Below are positions 34,219 to 42,162 of a stretch of 64,000 bases of DNA, piece by piece. The translations under genes were made by a program, and so were the position numbers. Positions within the stretch are counted from its first letter, which is position 1, and each line of letters starts with the position of its first letter. The notes beneath the pieces are model-generated. The model made no database searches. It was given only the letters and a program-made list of their open reading frames with translations, and was not told where the DNA came from. Source of the DNA: Micromonospora globbae (GTDB taxonomy: Bacteria > Actinomycetota > Actinomycetes > Mycobacteriales > Micromonosporaceae); contig NZ_RAQQ01000016.1 in the NCBI RefSeq assembly GCF_003610785.1, positions 111,921 to 175,920 on the forward strand, given 5' to 3'.

Positions 34219-34902
34219 TCATCGGGCGCCTCCCACCGTGGCGGGAGCGAGGCGGTCGACGCGCTCGGCGAGGTCGGCGTAGGCCGCCTCGAACGCATCG
34301 TCGGTGCCGACGCGCACCGGGTCCGGCACGGACCAGTGCAGGCGGGGTCGGACCGGTCCGGTCAGTTCCTCGTGGGCGTTGTCGCAGACGGCGATGACGA
34401 GGTCGTCGTCGTGGACGACGTCCTCGACGTGGGCGGTGCCGGTCGGGTCGAGGTGGAGCCCGTGACGGCGGGCCACGGCGAGAGCGCGGGGATGGACCCG
34501 TGGGGCCGGCTTCGTTCCGGCCGAGGCGGCGTCGCCCCTCGTACGCCGTCGCCACAGCGCCGCGGCCAGTTGTGAGCGGGCGGAGTTGTGGGTGCAGACG
34601 AAGACCACCCGACCCGCGCGGGCCGGTGGCGGCGGCGTGAGGGTGGCCAGTGCGGCCGGCCGGAGGCGGAGGTAGGTGCGCCGCCGGTCGCCCTCGGACC
34701 GGCGGCGCAGGACGAGGCCGGCTTCGGTGAGCACCTTGACGTGGTGGGCGGCCAGGTTCGTCGGCATGTCGAGGGTCTGCGCGATCTCTCCCGGCGAGGC
34801 GTCGCCCAGGGTCAGCGCGTCCACGATCGCCAGGCGCGCGGGGTCGCCGAGCGCGGCGTGGATCCGGGCACGCGCGGCGAGGGGAGAAAGATCAGCCGTC
34901 AT
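34219..34902 (-). CDS. arsR: ArsR repressor fused to an ArsC/LMW-phosphatase domain
   Basis: A 227-aa two-domain protein. Residues 5-95 are an ArsR winged helix (HAALGDPARLAIVDAL, GEIAQTLDMPTNLAAHHVKVLTEAGLV). Residues 97-220 are a low-molecular-weight phosphatase/ArsC fold with P-loop CTHNSARS from Cys103 and a WSVPDP acid loop. The HTH half contains no cysteine, so the usual As(III) site of ArsR is absent; Cys103 and Cys173 are the only cysteines in the protein. ATG 34902 has no ribosome site but sits 7 nt after a good -10 box, suggesting a leaderless mRNA. An in-frame TTG at 34938 is unlikely because it overlaps the -35. It heads the arsR-aqp-arsC operon. Confidence 0.88.
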   Translation of the reverse strand: MTADLSPLAARARIHAALGDPARLAIVDALTLGDASPGEIAQTLDMPTNLAAHHVKVLTEAGLVLRRRSEGDRRRTYLRLRPAALATLTPPPPARAGRVVFVCTHNSARSQLAAALWRRRTRGDAASAGTKPAPRVHPRALAVARRHGLHLDPTGTAHVEDVVHDDDLVIAVCDNAHEELTGPVRPRLHWSVPDPVRVGTDDAFEAAYADLAERVDRLAPATVGGAR

Positions 34903-34905
34903 TGA

Positions 34906-34938
34906 CTCAACTATCGTTGAGCTAACGTGACCTGTCAA
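34906..34938 (-). promoter_or_regulatory. arsR operator and leaderless promoter
   Basis: On the minus strand, TTGACA (34938-34933), a 17-bp spacer and GATAGT (34915-34910) form a near-consensus sigma-70-type promoter. The start point is predicted at or next to the A of the arsR ATG (34902). The perfect inverted repeat CTCAAC-N4-GTTGAG (34906-34921) covers the -10 box, the classic place for ArsR self-repression. Confidence 0.75.
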
Positions 34939-35001
34939 ACACGGCCGGTCGGGTCGCGGCTCCCACGCGTCGGCCGGCCGCCGGCCACGACCTGGCGAGG
35001 G

Positions 35002-35940
35002 TCAGGCGCTGCGGAAGGTGCGGCGGTAGGCGTCCGGGGGTACGCCGACCGTGCGGTTGAAGTGTCGGCGCAGCGTCGTGGCGGTCCCCATACCGGCCGC
35101 CTGCGCGATGGCGTCGATGCTGTCGTCGGTGTTCTCCAGCAGCTCCTGCGCCCGGCGGATCCGTTGGGTCGACAACCACTGCAGCGGTGTCGTGCCGGTC
35201 ACCGACCTGAAGTGGCGGGCCAGGTTGCGCGAGCTCATGTTCGCCTGGCGGGCCAGGTCCTCCACGGTCAGCGGCCGGTCGAGCCGTTCCATGACCCAGG
35301 GGAACAGGTCGGCGAGGGGATGGTCGTCGCGGGCGGGCACCGGGGTGGAGACGAACTGGGCCTGGCCACCGGCGCGGTGCGGTGGCACCACCAGTCGGCG
35401 GGCGACGGCGTTGGCGACCGTCGAGCCGTGGTCGCGGCGGATCAGGTGCAGGCACAGGTCGAGCGCGGCGGCCTTGCCGGCCGACGCGAGGACGTTGCCG
35501 TTGTCGACGTAGAGCACGTCCGCGTCGACCGTCACCCGGGGATAGCGGGCGGCCAGCGCCTCGGTGTGGGCCCAGTGCGTGGTCGCGCGCAGCCCGTCCA
35601 GCACGCCGGCGGCGGCCAGCACGAACGCGCCGGTGCACAGCGAGACCATCCGGGCGCCCGCCTCGTGGGCCGCGCGGACGGCGTCGAGCAGGTCGGCGGG
35701 CACGTCCGCGTCGATGTCCTCGACGGACGGGACGATCACGGTGTCGGCGCGCGCGAGCCGGTCCAACCCGTCGTCGGGCTCGACGGCGAACCTGCCGACC
35801 CGGACCGGACCCGGGCCGCAGACCACGAGGTCGTACCAGGGGTCCGCCAGGCCGGAGGGGTCCCGGACGAAGACCTCGCAGGCCATGGCGAGCTCGAAGT
35901 GCAGCATCCCATCGGTGGCGGCGAGCGCGACAGTGGCCAT
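35002..35940 (-). CDS. GlxA-type AraC regulator with DJ-1/PfpI domain
   Basis: A 312-aa regulator: residues 1-175 form a DJ-1/PfpI-like domain (MATVALAATDGMLHFEL, LCTGAFVLAAAGVLDG with the nucleophile-elbow cysteine in MVSLCTGA). Residues 210-312 form an AraC double HTH (MERLDRPLTVEDLARQANMSSRNLARHF and IDAIAQAAGMGTATTLRRHFNRTVGVPPDAYRR). ATG 35940 matches where family members begin; an upstream ATG at 35961 adds seven residues. Neither has a ribosome site. A 9-bp inverted repeat covers both candidate starts. It is divergent from a saccharopine dehydrogenase-like gene, its likely target. Confidence 0.9.
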   Translation of the reverse strand: MATVALAATDGMLHFELAMACEVFVRDPSGLADPWYDLVVCGPGPVRVGRFAVEPDDGLDRLARADTVIVPSVEDIDADVPADLLDAVRAAHEAGARMVSLCTGAFVLAAAGVLDGLRATTHWAHTEALAARYPRVTVDADVLYVDNGNVLASAGKAAALDLCLHLIRRDHGSTVANAVARRLVVPPHRAGGQAQFVSTPVPARDDHPLADLFPWVMERLDRPLTVEDLARQANMSSRNLARHFRSVTGTTPLQWLSTQRIRRAQELLENTDDSIDAIAQAAGMGTATTLRRHFNRTVGVPPDAYRRTFRSA

Positions 35941-35964
35941 GTCCGAAACTGTACGGGACATGGC
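35936..35964. promoter_or_regulatory. Inverted repeat over the GlxA-type gene start
   Basis: GCCATGTCC (35936-35944) and GGACATGGC (35956-35964) form a perfect 9-bp inverted repeat with an 11-nt spacer. Each arm contains one of the two candidate ATG codons of the regulator. It lies in the divergent region before the gene at 36036 and may be the regulator's own operator, or a hairpin sequestering the starts. Confidence 0.5.
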
Positions 35965-36035
35965 GTTCCCGACACTGGCCCCGTCCTGCCGTCGCTGGGA
36001 GGCTCTCCTCAGTCGATCTTTCGAGAGGAACTCAG

Positions 36036-37091
36036 ATGGAATCGGGTCAGGTCGTGGCGGTGTTCGGCGCGTACGGACACACCGGGCGGTTCGTGGTCAC
36101 GGAGTTGCGCGACCGCGGGTTCGTCCCGCTCCTCGTCGGCCGCGACGCCGGCAAGCTCCGGGCGCTGGCGGCGTCGCATCCGGGGCTCGAACACCGGGTG
36201 GCGTCGGTCGACGACCCGGCCTCGCTCGACGAGGCGTTGCGGGGCGCCGCGGCCGTCGTCAACTGCGCCGGCCCGTTCGCCTCGACCGCGGCCCCCGTGA
36301 TCGAGGCCGCCCTGCGCGCCCGGATTCCGTACGTCGACGTGGCGGCCGAGATCGAGGCCAACGTCGACACGTTCCGGCACTTCACCGACCGCGCCCGGTC
36401 CGCGGGCGTCGCGGTGGTCCCGGCGATGGCCTTCTACGGCGGGCTCGGCGACCTGCTGGTCACCACGGCGATGGGCGACTGGACGTCGGCCGACGAGGCG
36501 CACGTCGCGTACGGGTTGAGCAGCTGGCACCCCACGGCCGGGACCCTCGCCTCCGGCACCGTCTCCCGGGACCGGCGCGACGGCCGGCGGGTCCGCTACA
36601 CCGGTGGCCGGCTGGAGTACTACGACGACGAGGGCGGCCTGCCGACGCTGGACTGGGACTTCCCCGCTCCGCTGGGCCGCCGGACGGTCCTCGCCGAGTT
36701 CACGATGGCCGACGTCGTGACCGTCCCCAGCCACCTGTCCATCCCCCAGGTGCGCACGTACATGACCACCGACGCCGCCCGGGACCTGGCCGCCGCGGAC
36801 GCACCCGCGCCGGTCGACGAGCGCGGGCGCTCGGCGCAGACGTTCGTCGTCGACGTCGTCGTGCGCTCCGGCGACACGCGACGACGCGTCGTCGCGAGCG
36901 GCCAGGACATCTACGCCGTCAGCGCGCCGCTGGTGGTGGAGGCGGTGCATCGCATTCTCACCGGCCGGACGAGGACGAGCGGGGTCGCCTCCGCCGGCGA
37001 GATCTTCGACGCGCCGGACTTCCTCCGCGCCCTGTCCGCGCACCTCTCGGTCACACCCCGCCACGAGTCCCGCGTGCCGCAGGCCGTCTGA
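36036..37091 (+). CDS. Saccharopine dehydrogenase-like NAD(P)-binding protein
   Basis: A 351-aa protein whose N-terminus is a Rossmann fold of the saccharopine dehydrogenase/trans-acting enoyl reductase type: VVAVFGAYGHTGRFVVTEL, LVGRDAGKLRALA, then VNCAGPFASTAAPVIEAAL and IPYVDVAAE. The second half has no motif I recognise. Such enzymes reduce or oxidise diverse substrates; the true reaction is unknown. GAGAGGAA precedes the ATG at 36036. It is divergent from the GlxA-type regulator with under 100 bp between starts, so it is probably regulated by it. No partner gene follows. Confidence 0.82.
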   Translation: MESGQVVAVFGAYGHTGRFVVTELRDRGFVPLLVGRDAGKLRALAASHPGLEHRVASVDDPASLDEALRGAAAVVNCAGPFASTAAPVIEAALRARIPYVDVAAEIEANVDTFRHFTDRARSAGVAVVPAMAFYGGLGDLLVTTAMGDWTSADEAHVAYGLSSWHPTAGTLASGTVSRDRRDGRRVRYTGGRLEYYDDEGGLPTLDWDFPAPLGRRTVLAEFTMADVVTVPSHLSIPQVRTYMTTDAARDLAAADAPAPVDERGRSAQTFVVDVVVRSGDTRRRVVASGQDIYAVSAPLVVEAVHRILTGRTRTSGVASAGEIFDAPDFLRALSAHLSVTPRHESRVPQAV

Positions 37092-37186
37092 CCAGCGGCA
37101 GGGGCGGCCCGGACCGGCGCCGGACGAGGCTGGCGCGAGTCCGGCGCGAGTCGGGCCCGGCGCGAGTCGAGCGGGGGTGACGCCGG

Positions 37187-37717
37187 TCAGTGGTGGTGGC
37201 GATGGGCCACGGCGTGACCCTTGCCGCGGCGGATCATCGCCCGGTTGACCGGCACGGCCACCACGAACGCCACCGCCAGGGCCACGGCCAGCGACACCCA
37301 GAACAGCCACGAGGTCAGGCCGGCGTCCATCGCCCCCGGGATGACCAGCACGATCAGGTTGTCGACGATCTCCATGACGGCGATGGAGACGGTGTCGGCG
37401 GCGAGCGCGATGCCGACGGCCGCACCGATCGCCAGGCCGGAGCGGAGCACCGGGATGATCGTCAGGCTGTACCCGAACACGAACGCCAACGCGATGGCGA
37501 TCACGATGGTGGGCAGGTTCGACCAGCCCAGCGCGGTGCCGATGACCAGGCCGAGGATCTCGCCGGCGGCGCAGCCGGTCAGGCAGTGCGTCGTCGCGGA
37601 GACGGCGAGCCGGTTCAGCTCACCTCGGCCCTGCGGGCTGCCCGGGTCGACGTCGTGCCGGCCGTGTCCCTGATGCTCGGCACGGCCCTCGGTGTGGTGA
37701 GCGGTGTGATCGTCCAT
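37187..37717 (-). CDS. DUF4396 membrane protein with histidine-rich ends
   Basis: A 176-aa membrane protein of the DUF4396 type: the signature SATTHCLTGCAAGEILGLVIG (about 40-60) and MEIVDNLIVLVIPG (about 114-127) with four or five hydrophobic helices. The N-terminal tail is His-rich (DDHTAHHTEGRAEHQGHGRHD) and the C-terminus ends HAVAHRHHH. Two cysteines in HCLTGC lie at the membrane edge. Together these suggest binding or passage of a transition metal such as copper, but no transport is proven. It is convergent with the saccharopine dehydrogenase-like gene and 44 bp downstream of the epoxide hydrolase start region on the opposite side; regulation is not evident. Confidence 0.75.
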   Translation of the reverse strand: MDDHTAHHTEGRAEHQGHGRHDVDPGSPQGRGELNRLAVSATTHCLTGCAAGEILGLVIGTALGWSNLPTIVIAIALAFVFGYSLTIIPVLRSGLAIGAAVGIALAADTVSIAVMEIVDNLIVLVIPGAMDAGLTSWLFWVSLAVALAVAFVVAVPVNRAMIRRGKGHAVAHRHHH

Positions 37718-37761
37718 GCGCTGGCCGGGGCGCGGCTCCGGTGCGGGTTGACGGGACGCCC

Positions 37762-38988
37762 CTAGCGGAGCGACCGGAAGCCGGCCCGGACCTCCTCGCA
37801 GAAGAGTTGCGGCTGCTCCCAGGCCGCGAAGTGGCCGCCGCGGTCGAGCCGGTTGTAGTGGATGAGGTTCGGGTACGCCCGCTCCGCCCAGCTGCGCGGG
37901 GCCTGGTAGAGCTCGTCGGGGAAGACGCTCACGGCGACCGGGACGGAGACGCCCTTCACGACCAGGAAGGAGTACGCGTTCGCGGCGTAGAGGCGCGCCG
38001 CCGAGATCGCGGTGTTCGTCAGCCAGTAGAGCGTGATGTTGTCGAGGACGTCGTCCCTCGTGAGCCCCATGGGTCGTCCCGCGAAGGTCTCGGAGATCAG
38101 CTTCAGACTGGCCGCGTCATGGTCGATCATGAACGCCGCCAGGCCGACCGGTGAGTCCGTGAGCCCGGTCAGCGTCTGCGGGCGGGTGCCCATGATGAGG
38201 GCGTAGGCGGCGTGCTTCCAGAAGAAGTCGAGCTGCTCGCAGGCCCGCCGTTCCTCGCCGGAGAGGTCCGGGGGCAGCGAGCCGAGAGCATTGTTCACGC
38301 CGGTGATGTCGGACTGGACGAGGTTGTCGATCTCGGGCGGCACCGTGCCGGGCATGTTCGTGTGGATGCCGAGCAGCTCGGGAGGCGCCTGCACGCCCAT
38401 CAGCTCCGTGACGAGCGCGCCCCAGTCGCCGCCCTGCGCCACGAACCGCGTGTACCCCAGGCGCGTCATCAGCTCCGTCCACGCGCGGGCGATGCGGTCC
38501 GGGCCCCAGTCGGCCGTGGACGGCTTGCCGGAGAAGCCGTAACCGGGCAGGGACGGGATCACCAGGTGGAAGGCGTCCGAGGCGTCCGCACCGTGTGCCG
38601 TGGGATCCGTGAGCGGTCCGATGATCTTCATCTGTTCGATCACCGAGCCGGGCCACCCGTGCGTGACGATGAGCGGCAGCGCGTCCTCGTGCCGGGACCG
38701 GACGTGGAGGAAGTGGATGTCCAGCCCGTCGATCTCGGTGACGAACTGCGGCAGGGCGTTCAGCCTCGCCTCGACGGCGCGCCAGTCGTACTCCTGCTCC
38801 CAGTAGCGGGCGAGCGCCTGGATCGTGGCGAGCGGGACGCCCTGCGACTGGTCGGCGACGGTCTCCTTCTCGGGCCACCGGGTGGCCGCGACGCGTGCGC
38901 GCAGCGCCTCCAGGTCCGCCTCCGGGATCTCCACGGTGAACGGCCGGATGTCGGCCACGCGCGGCCGCGCTTGCGTCCTGACAGCCAC
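37762..38988 (-). CDS. Epoxide hydrolase (EHN plus alpha/beta hydrolase)
   Basis: A 408-aa microsomal-type epoxide hydrolase converting epoxides to diols. The N-terminal EHN domain (about 14-120: IRPFTVEIPEADLEALRARV, RWPE) precedes the hydrolase core with oxyanion HGWPGS (110-115), nucleophile Asp188 in QGGDWG, and the catalytic His386 in DRGGHFAAWEQP. The length is normal and there is no membrane helix. GTG 38988 has GGAAGGG upstream. In actinomycetes such genes are usually detoxifying or biosynthetic; no pathway partner is adjacent. The neighbouring 234 bp up to the next gene contain nothing I recognise. Confidence 0.92.
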   Translation of the reverse strand: MAVRTQARPRVADIRPFTVEIPEADLEALRARVAATRWPEKETVADQSQGVPLATIQALARYWEQEYDWRAVEARLNALPQFVTEIDGLDIHFLHVRSRHEDALPLIVTHGWPGSVIEQMKIIGPLTDPTAHGADASDAFHLVIPSLPGYGFSGKPSTADWGPDRIARAWTELMTRLGYTRFVAQGGDWGALVTELMGVQAPPELLGIHTNMPGTVPPEIDNLVQSDITGVNNALGSLPPDLSGEERRACEQLDFFWKHAAYALIMGTRPQTLTGLTDSPVGLAAFMIDHDAASLKLISETFAGRPMGLTRDDVLDNITLYWLTNTAISAARLYAANAYSFLVVKGVSVPVAVSVFPDELYQAPRSWAERAYPNLIHYNRLDRGGHFAAWEQPQLFCEEVRAGFRSLR

Positions 38989-39222
38989 GGTGGGCCACCC
39001 TTCCTGCCTGGTGAGGGCATCTTCACGGTGCCGCCGGACGGGTGCCGGTCGGCGGAACGACGGGGCCCTGTGCCGAGCGTAGAACGCGCCACCGGGGGTC
39101 GCGGCCCATACGGAGAATCCCTCACGGCCGGTGATCGACTGGGCCCGCCGCCCGGTCGTCGGGCCACCGCCGGGGCCCGGCGGGCCGACCCCGTCACCCG
39201 TCGGCCGCGCGGCGCGCCCGTC

Positions 39223-40026
39223 TCACGGCTCCAGTTCGGCCACCACCGCGAAGTGGTCGGACGGGTACCGCCCGCCGACGGGGTGGTCACCGGCCAGGTA
39301 CGCCCGCCGTACGGTGACGGCGCCGCCGGGACGGCCGGGGCGGGCCAGGACGTGGTCGATGCGGCGGTCGATCTGCTTCGTCGCCTCCAGGGGCGCCTCG
39401 GGTACGGCGGAGCTGAGCGTGACGGCGGCCGGGTCACCGCCGCCCGCGGTCCACGTATCGACCATGACGTCGCGCAGCGGCCGCAGGTCCGGCTGGTCGA
39501 ACGCGGCGTTGAGGTCGCCGACCAGCAGCACCGGGAGGTCCCCGTCCAGCCGCGGATCGGCGGCGAGCGCCGCGAGGGCGGTGCTCTGGGCCAGCTGGTC
39601 GGCCGCGAACGCGGGCTCCCACTCGATGCACGCCACGACGACCCGCAGCGGCCCGGCCGGGTGGTCGAGCGTGGCCAGCAGCGCGGTCGGCGGCGGGCCA
39701 CCCCGCTGCGGGTGGGGCAGCTCGTGCACCTCGGTGGCCACGATGGGCCACCGGCTCAGCAGGCCGATCCCCACCTCGATGCCGGCCTGGGACGGCTCCT
39801 CGGGCGGGTCGGGCGCCGGTGGCAGCGAGGTCGGCGCGAACGCGGCGGCCATGCCGCCGAGCCGGTCGGCCAGCAGGTGCGCCTGCGTCGTGCCGTCGCC
39901 GGCCCACACCTCCACCAGCCCGGCGACGTCCGGCCGGACCCGTTCGAGCGTCGCCACGATGCCGGCCTCGCGCTCGCGCCACGCGCCGCCGAACCGCCAC
40001 CACAGGTTCCAGGTCATCACGCGCAT
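39223..40026 (-). CDS. Endonuclease/exonuclease/phosphatase family protein
   Basis: A 267-aa EEP-fold metal-dependent phosphodiesterase. The fold marks are TWNLWWRFG (5-13), an acidic metal ligand in GLVEVWAGDG, GDLNAAFDQPDL for the catalytic Asp/Asn, and the C-terminal YPSDHFAVVAELEP with the catalytic Asp-His pair. There is no signal peptide, so it acts in the cytosol. The superfamily covers DNA repair nucleases, lipid phosphatases and others; this one cannot be placed further. It follows the transketolase gene by 57 bp on the same strand and may share its transcript. Confidence 0.86.
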   Translation of the reverse strand: MRVMTWNLWWRFGGAWREREAGIVATLERVRPDVAGLVEVWAGDGTTQAHLLADRLGGMAAAFAPTSLPPAPDPPEEPSQAGIEVGIGLLSRWPIVATEVHELPHPQRGGPPPTALLATLDHPAGPLRVVVACIEWEPAFAADQLAQSTALAALAADPRLDGDLPVLLVGDLNAAFDQPDLRPLRDVMVDTWTAGGGDPAAVTLSSAVPEAPLEATKQIDRRIDHVLARPGRPGGAVTVRRAYLAGDHPVGGRYPSDHFAVVAELEP

Positions 40027-40083
40027 GACCGACCCTAAGCGGGTCCGCGGCGCGCCGCCCGGTGGCGAGCGGCCCGGCGCTCG

Positions 40084-41997
40084 TCAGCCGCGGACGAGCT
40101 GCCGCGCGGCCGACGCGATGTGGTCGGCGTCGATGCCCGCCCAGGCGAGCAGCTCCTTGCTCGACCCGGAGCCCGGCATCCCGCGTACGGCGAGGTGGAC
40201 CAGCGACGGCGTGGCCCGGCCGCCGGCGATGAGGCTGTCCTTCACGGCGGAGCCGAGGCCGCCCTCGGGATGGTGGTCCTCGGCCACCACGATCCGCCCG
40301 GTGGCGGCGGCCGCGTCGGCGATCGTGGCGTCGTCGATCGGCTTGACCGAGTAGCAGTCGATGACCCGCGCCCGGATCCCCTCGCCCGCGAGGGCGTCCG
40401 CCGCCGCGAGGCACGCGTGCAGGGTGACGCCCGCGCCGATCAGCGTCACCGCGTCCTCGTCGGAGGAGCGCAGCACCTTGCAGCCGCCGACGGGGAAGCT
40501 CTCGCCGTCGGCGTAGAGCACCGGGTACTTGCCGCGGGTGGTGCGCAGGTAGCTGATCCCGGGCAGCGTGGCCATGGCGTCGGTGAGGGCCACGGTGCTG
40601 GTGGCGTCGCTCGGGTACAGCACCGTCGAGCCGTGCACGGCACGCATCATGGCCAGGTCCTCGAGACCCATCTGGGACGGGCCGTCGGGGCCGATCTCGA
40701 CGCCCGCGTGGGAGCCGACCAGGCACAGGTCCACCCCGGACACGGCGCCCATCCGGATGAAGTCGTACGCCCGGGTGAGGAACGCCGCGAACGTCGACGC
40801 GAACGGGCGGTAGCCGCGTACCGCCAGGCCGGTCGCCGCGGCGACCATCTGCTGCTCGGCGATGAACATCTCGAAGTACCGGTCGGGGTGGGCGCGGGCG
40901 AACTCGAAGGCGTACGTCGAGTTGCTGACCTCGCCGTCGAGCGCCACCACGCGCGGGTTCCGCGCGCCGAGGACGACCAGCGCGTCCCCGTACGCCTTGC
41001 GGGTGGGCACGGCGGCGCCCAGGTCGTACCGGGCGGGGGTGGGCGGCTCGGTCGGTTCCGTGGTGACGGGGCGGGCCGCCACGTCGCTCGTGGGACGGGA
41101 GCCGTCGATGGGGGCGGCCGTGGGCCGCGGCCCCCGTACGGTGAGGTGCCGCTCGCCGCCCAGCTCGCGGACGGCCCGCTCGGCCATGTCCGGCGGGAAC
41201 GGTTTGCCGTGCCAGTCGTTGCTGTCCTCGACCTCGCGGAAGCCGCGCCCCTTCACGGTGCGGGCCAGGATCACCGTGGGCCGCTCGTCGGCCGGGTCCT
41301 GCGCGGCGGCCATGGCGTCGTCCACGGCGGCCAGGTCGTGACCGTCGACGACCAGCGCGCGGGCGCCGAACGCCTCGGCCCGCCGGGCGTACGCGTCGAC
41401 GTCCCAGCCCAGGTCGGTGGGGCCGCGCTGGCCGAGCCGGTTCACGTCGACGAGCGTGACGAGGTTGGCCAGCCGGTAGTAGGAGGCCTTGTCGAGCGCC
41501 TCCCAGATCGAGCCCTCGGCGAGTTCGCTGTCGCCGCAGAGCACCCACACCCGGTAGGGCAGCTTGTCGAGGTACTTCCCGGCCAGGGCGATTCCGACGC
41601 CGTCGGGCAGCCCCTGGCCGAGGGAGCCGGTGGCGACGTCGACCCAGGGCAGCGCCGGTGTCGGGTGGCCCTGGAGGCGCTGCCCGAGCCGCCGGTAGCC
41701 GTGCATCAGCTCGTCGTCGGAGATCACGCCGACCGCCTTGAACAGCGCGTACAGCAGCGGGGAGGCGTGCCCCTTGGACAGGATGAGGTGGTCGTTCGCG
41801 GGCGAGCGCGGGTCGTCCCAGTCGTAGCGCAGGTGCCGGGTCACCAGCACCGCGAACAGGTCGGCCGCGGACATGCCGGACGTCGGGTGGCCGGACCCGG
41901 CGCTGGTGCTGGACCGGACCGAGTCCACCCGGAGCTGTGCGGCCACCTCGGCGGCGGTGTCGAGGCCGATGGCGGCGGTGGGCGCGGTGAGGGTCAC
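40084..41997 (-). CDS. tkt: Transketolase, full-length
   Basis: A 637-aa thiamine diphosphate enzyme moving two-carbon units between sugar phosphates. The N-terminal half has SAGSGHPTSGMSAADLF, SKGHASPLLYALF and the ThDP motif CGDSELAEGSIWEAL (154-168) to VDVNRLGQ. The central half has ALDGEVSNSTYAFEFA and IAEQQMVAAATGLA, and the C-terminal part closes the fold. Residues about 285-330 form a Pro/Thr-rich linker. It is shorter and differently spaced from the usual bacterial Tkt and resembles the vertebrate/archaeal-like branch, so it may be a second, accessory enzyme. GTG 41997 has AGGAGG upstream. The house-keeping tkt is not in this window. Confidence 0.9.
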   Translation of the reverse strand: MTLTAPTAAIGLDTAAEVAAQLRVDSVRSSTSAGSGHPTSGMSAADLFAVLVTRHLRYDWDDPRSPANDHLILSKGHASPLLYALFKAVGVISDDELMHGYRRLGQRLQGHPTPALPWVDVATGSLGQGLPDGVGIALAGKYLDKLPYRVWVLCGDSELAEGSIWEALDKASYYRLANLVTLVDVNRLGQRGPTDLGWDVDAYARRAEAFGARALVVDGHDLAAVDDAMAAAQDPADERPTVILARTVKGRGFREVEDSNDWHGKPFPPDMAERAVRELGGERHLTVRGPRPTAAPIDGSRPTSDVAARPVTTEPTEPPTPARYDLGAAVPTRKAYGDALVVLGARNPRVVALDGEVSNSTYAFEFARAHPDRYFEMFIAEQQMVAAATGLAVRGYRPFASTFAAFLTRAYDFIRMGAVSGVDLCLVGSHAGVEIGPDGPSQMGLEDLAMMRAVHGSTVLYPSDATSTVALTDAMATLPGISYLRTTRGKYPVLYADGESFPVGGCKVLRSSDEDAVTLIGAGVTLHACLAAADALAGEGIRARVIDCYSVKPIDDATIADAAAATGRIVVAEDHHPEGGLGSAVKDSLIAGGRATPSLVHLAVRGMPGSGSSKELLAWAGIDADHIASAARQLVRG

Positions 41998-42162
41998 GGT
42001 GCCTCCTGTGACTGCGCGGGCCGGATGCTGCCGCCGCGCTTACCCCGGACGACCCGGATCAGACCTCGCCCGCCGAGCGTCCGGGACGCGGGCTCGCCAT
42101 CCTCGCCGAGCCGGCGGCGCGCCCCGCCGGGCCGGTGTTGGATCGGGGCTGGGGGGAGGCGC

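Noticed and set aside
30893..34938. tRNA-Val as attachment site of an arsenic island
   Set aside because: No integrase is present, and I see no second copy of the tRNA 3' end nearby by eye. A full repeat search was not possible here.
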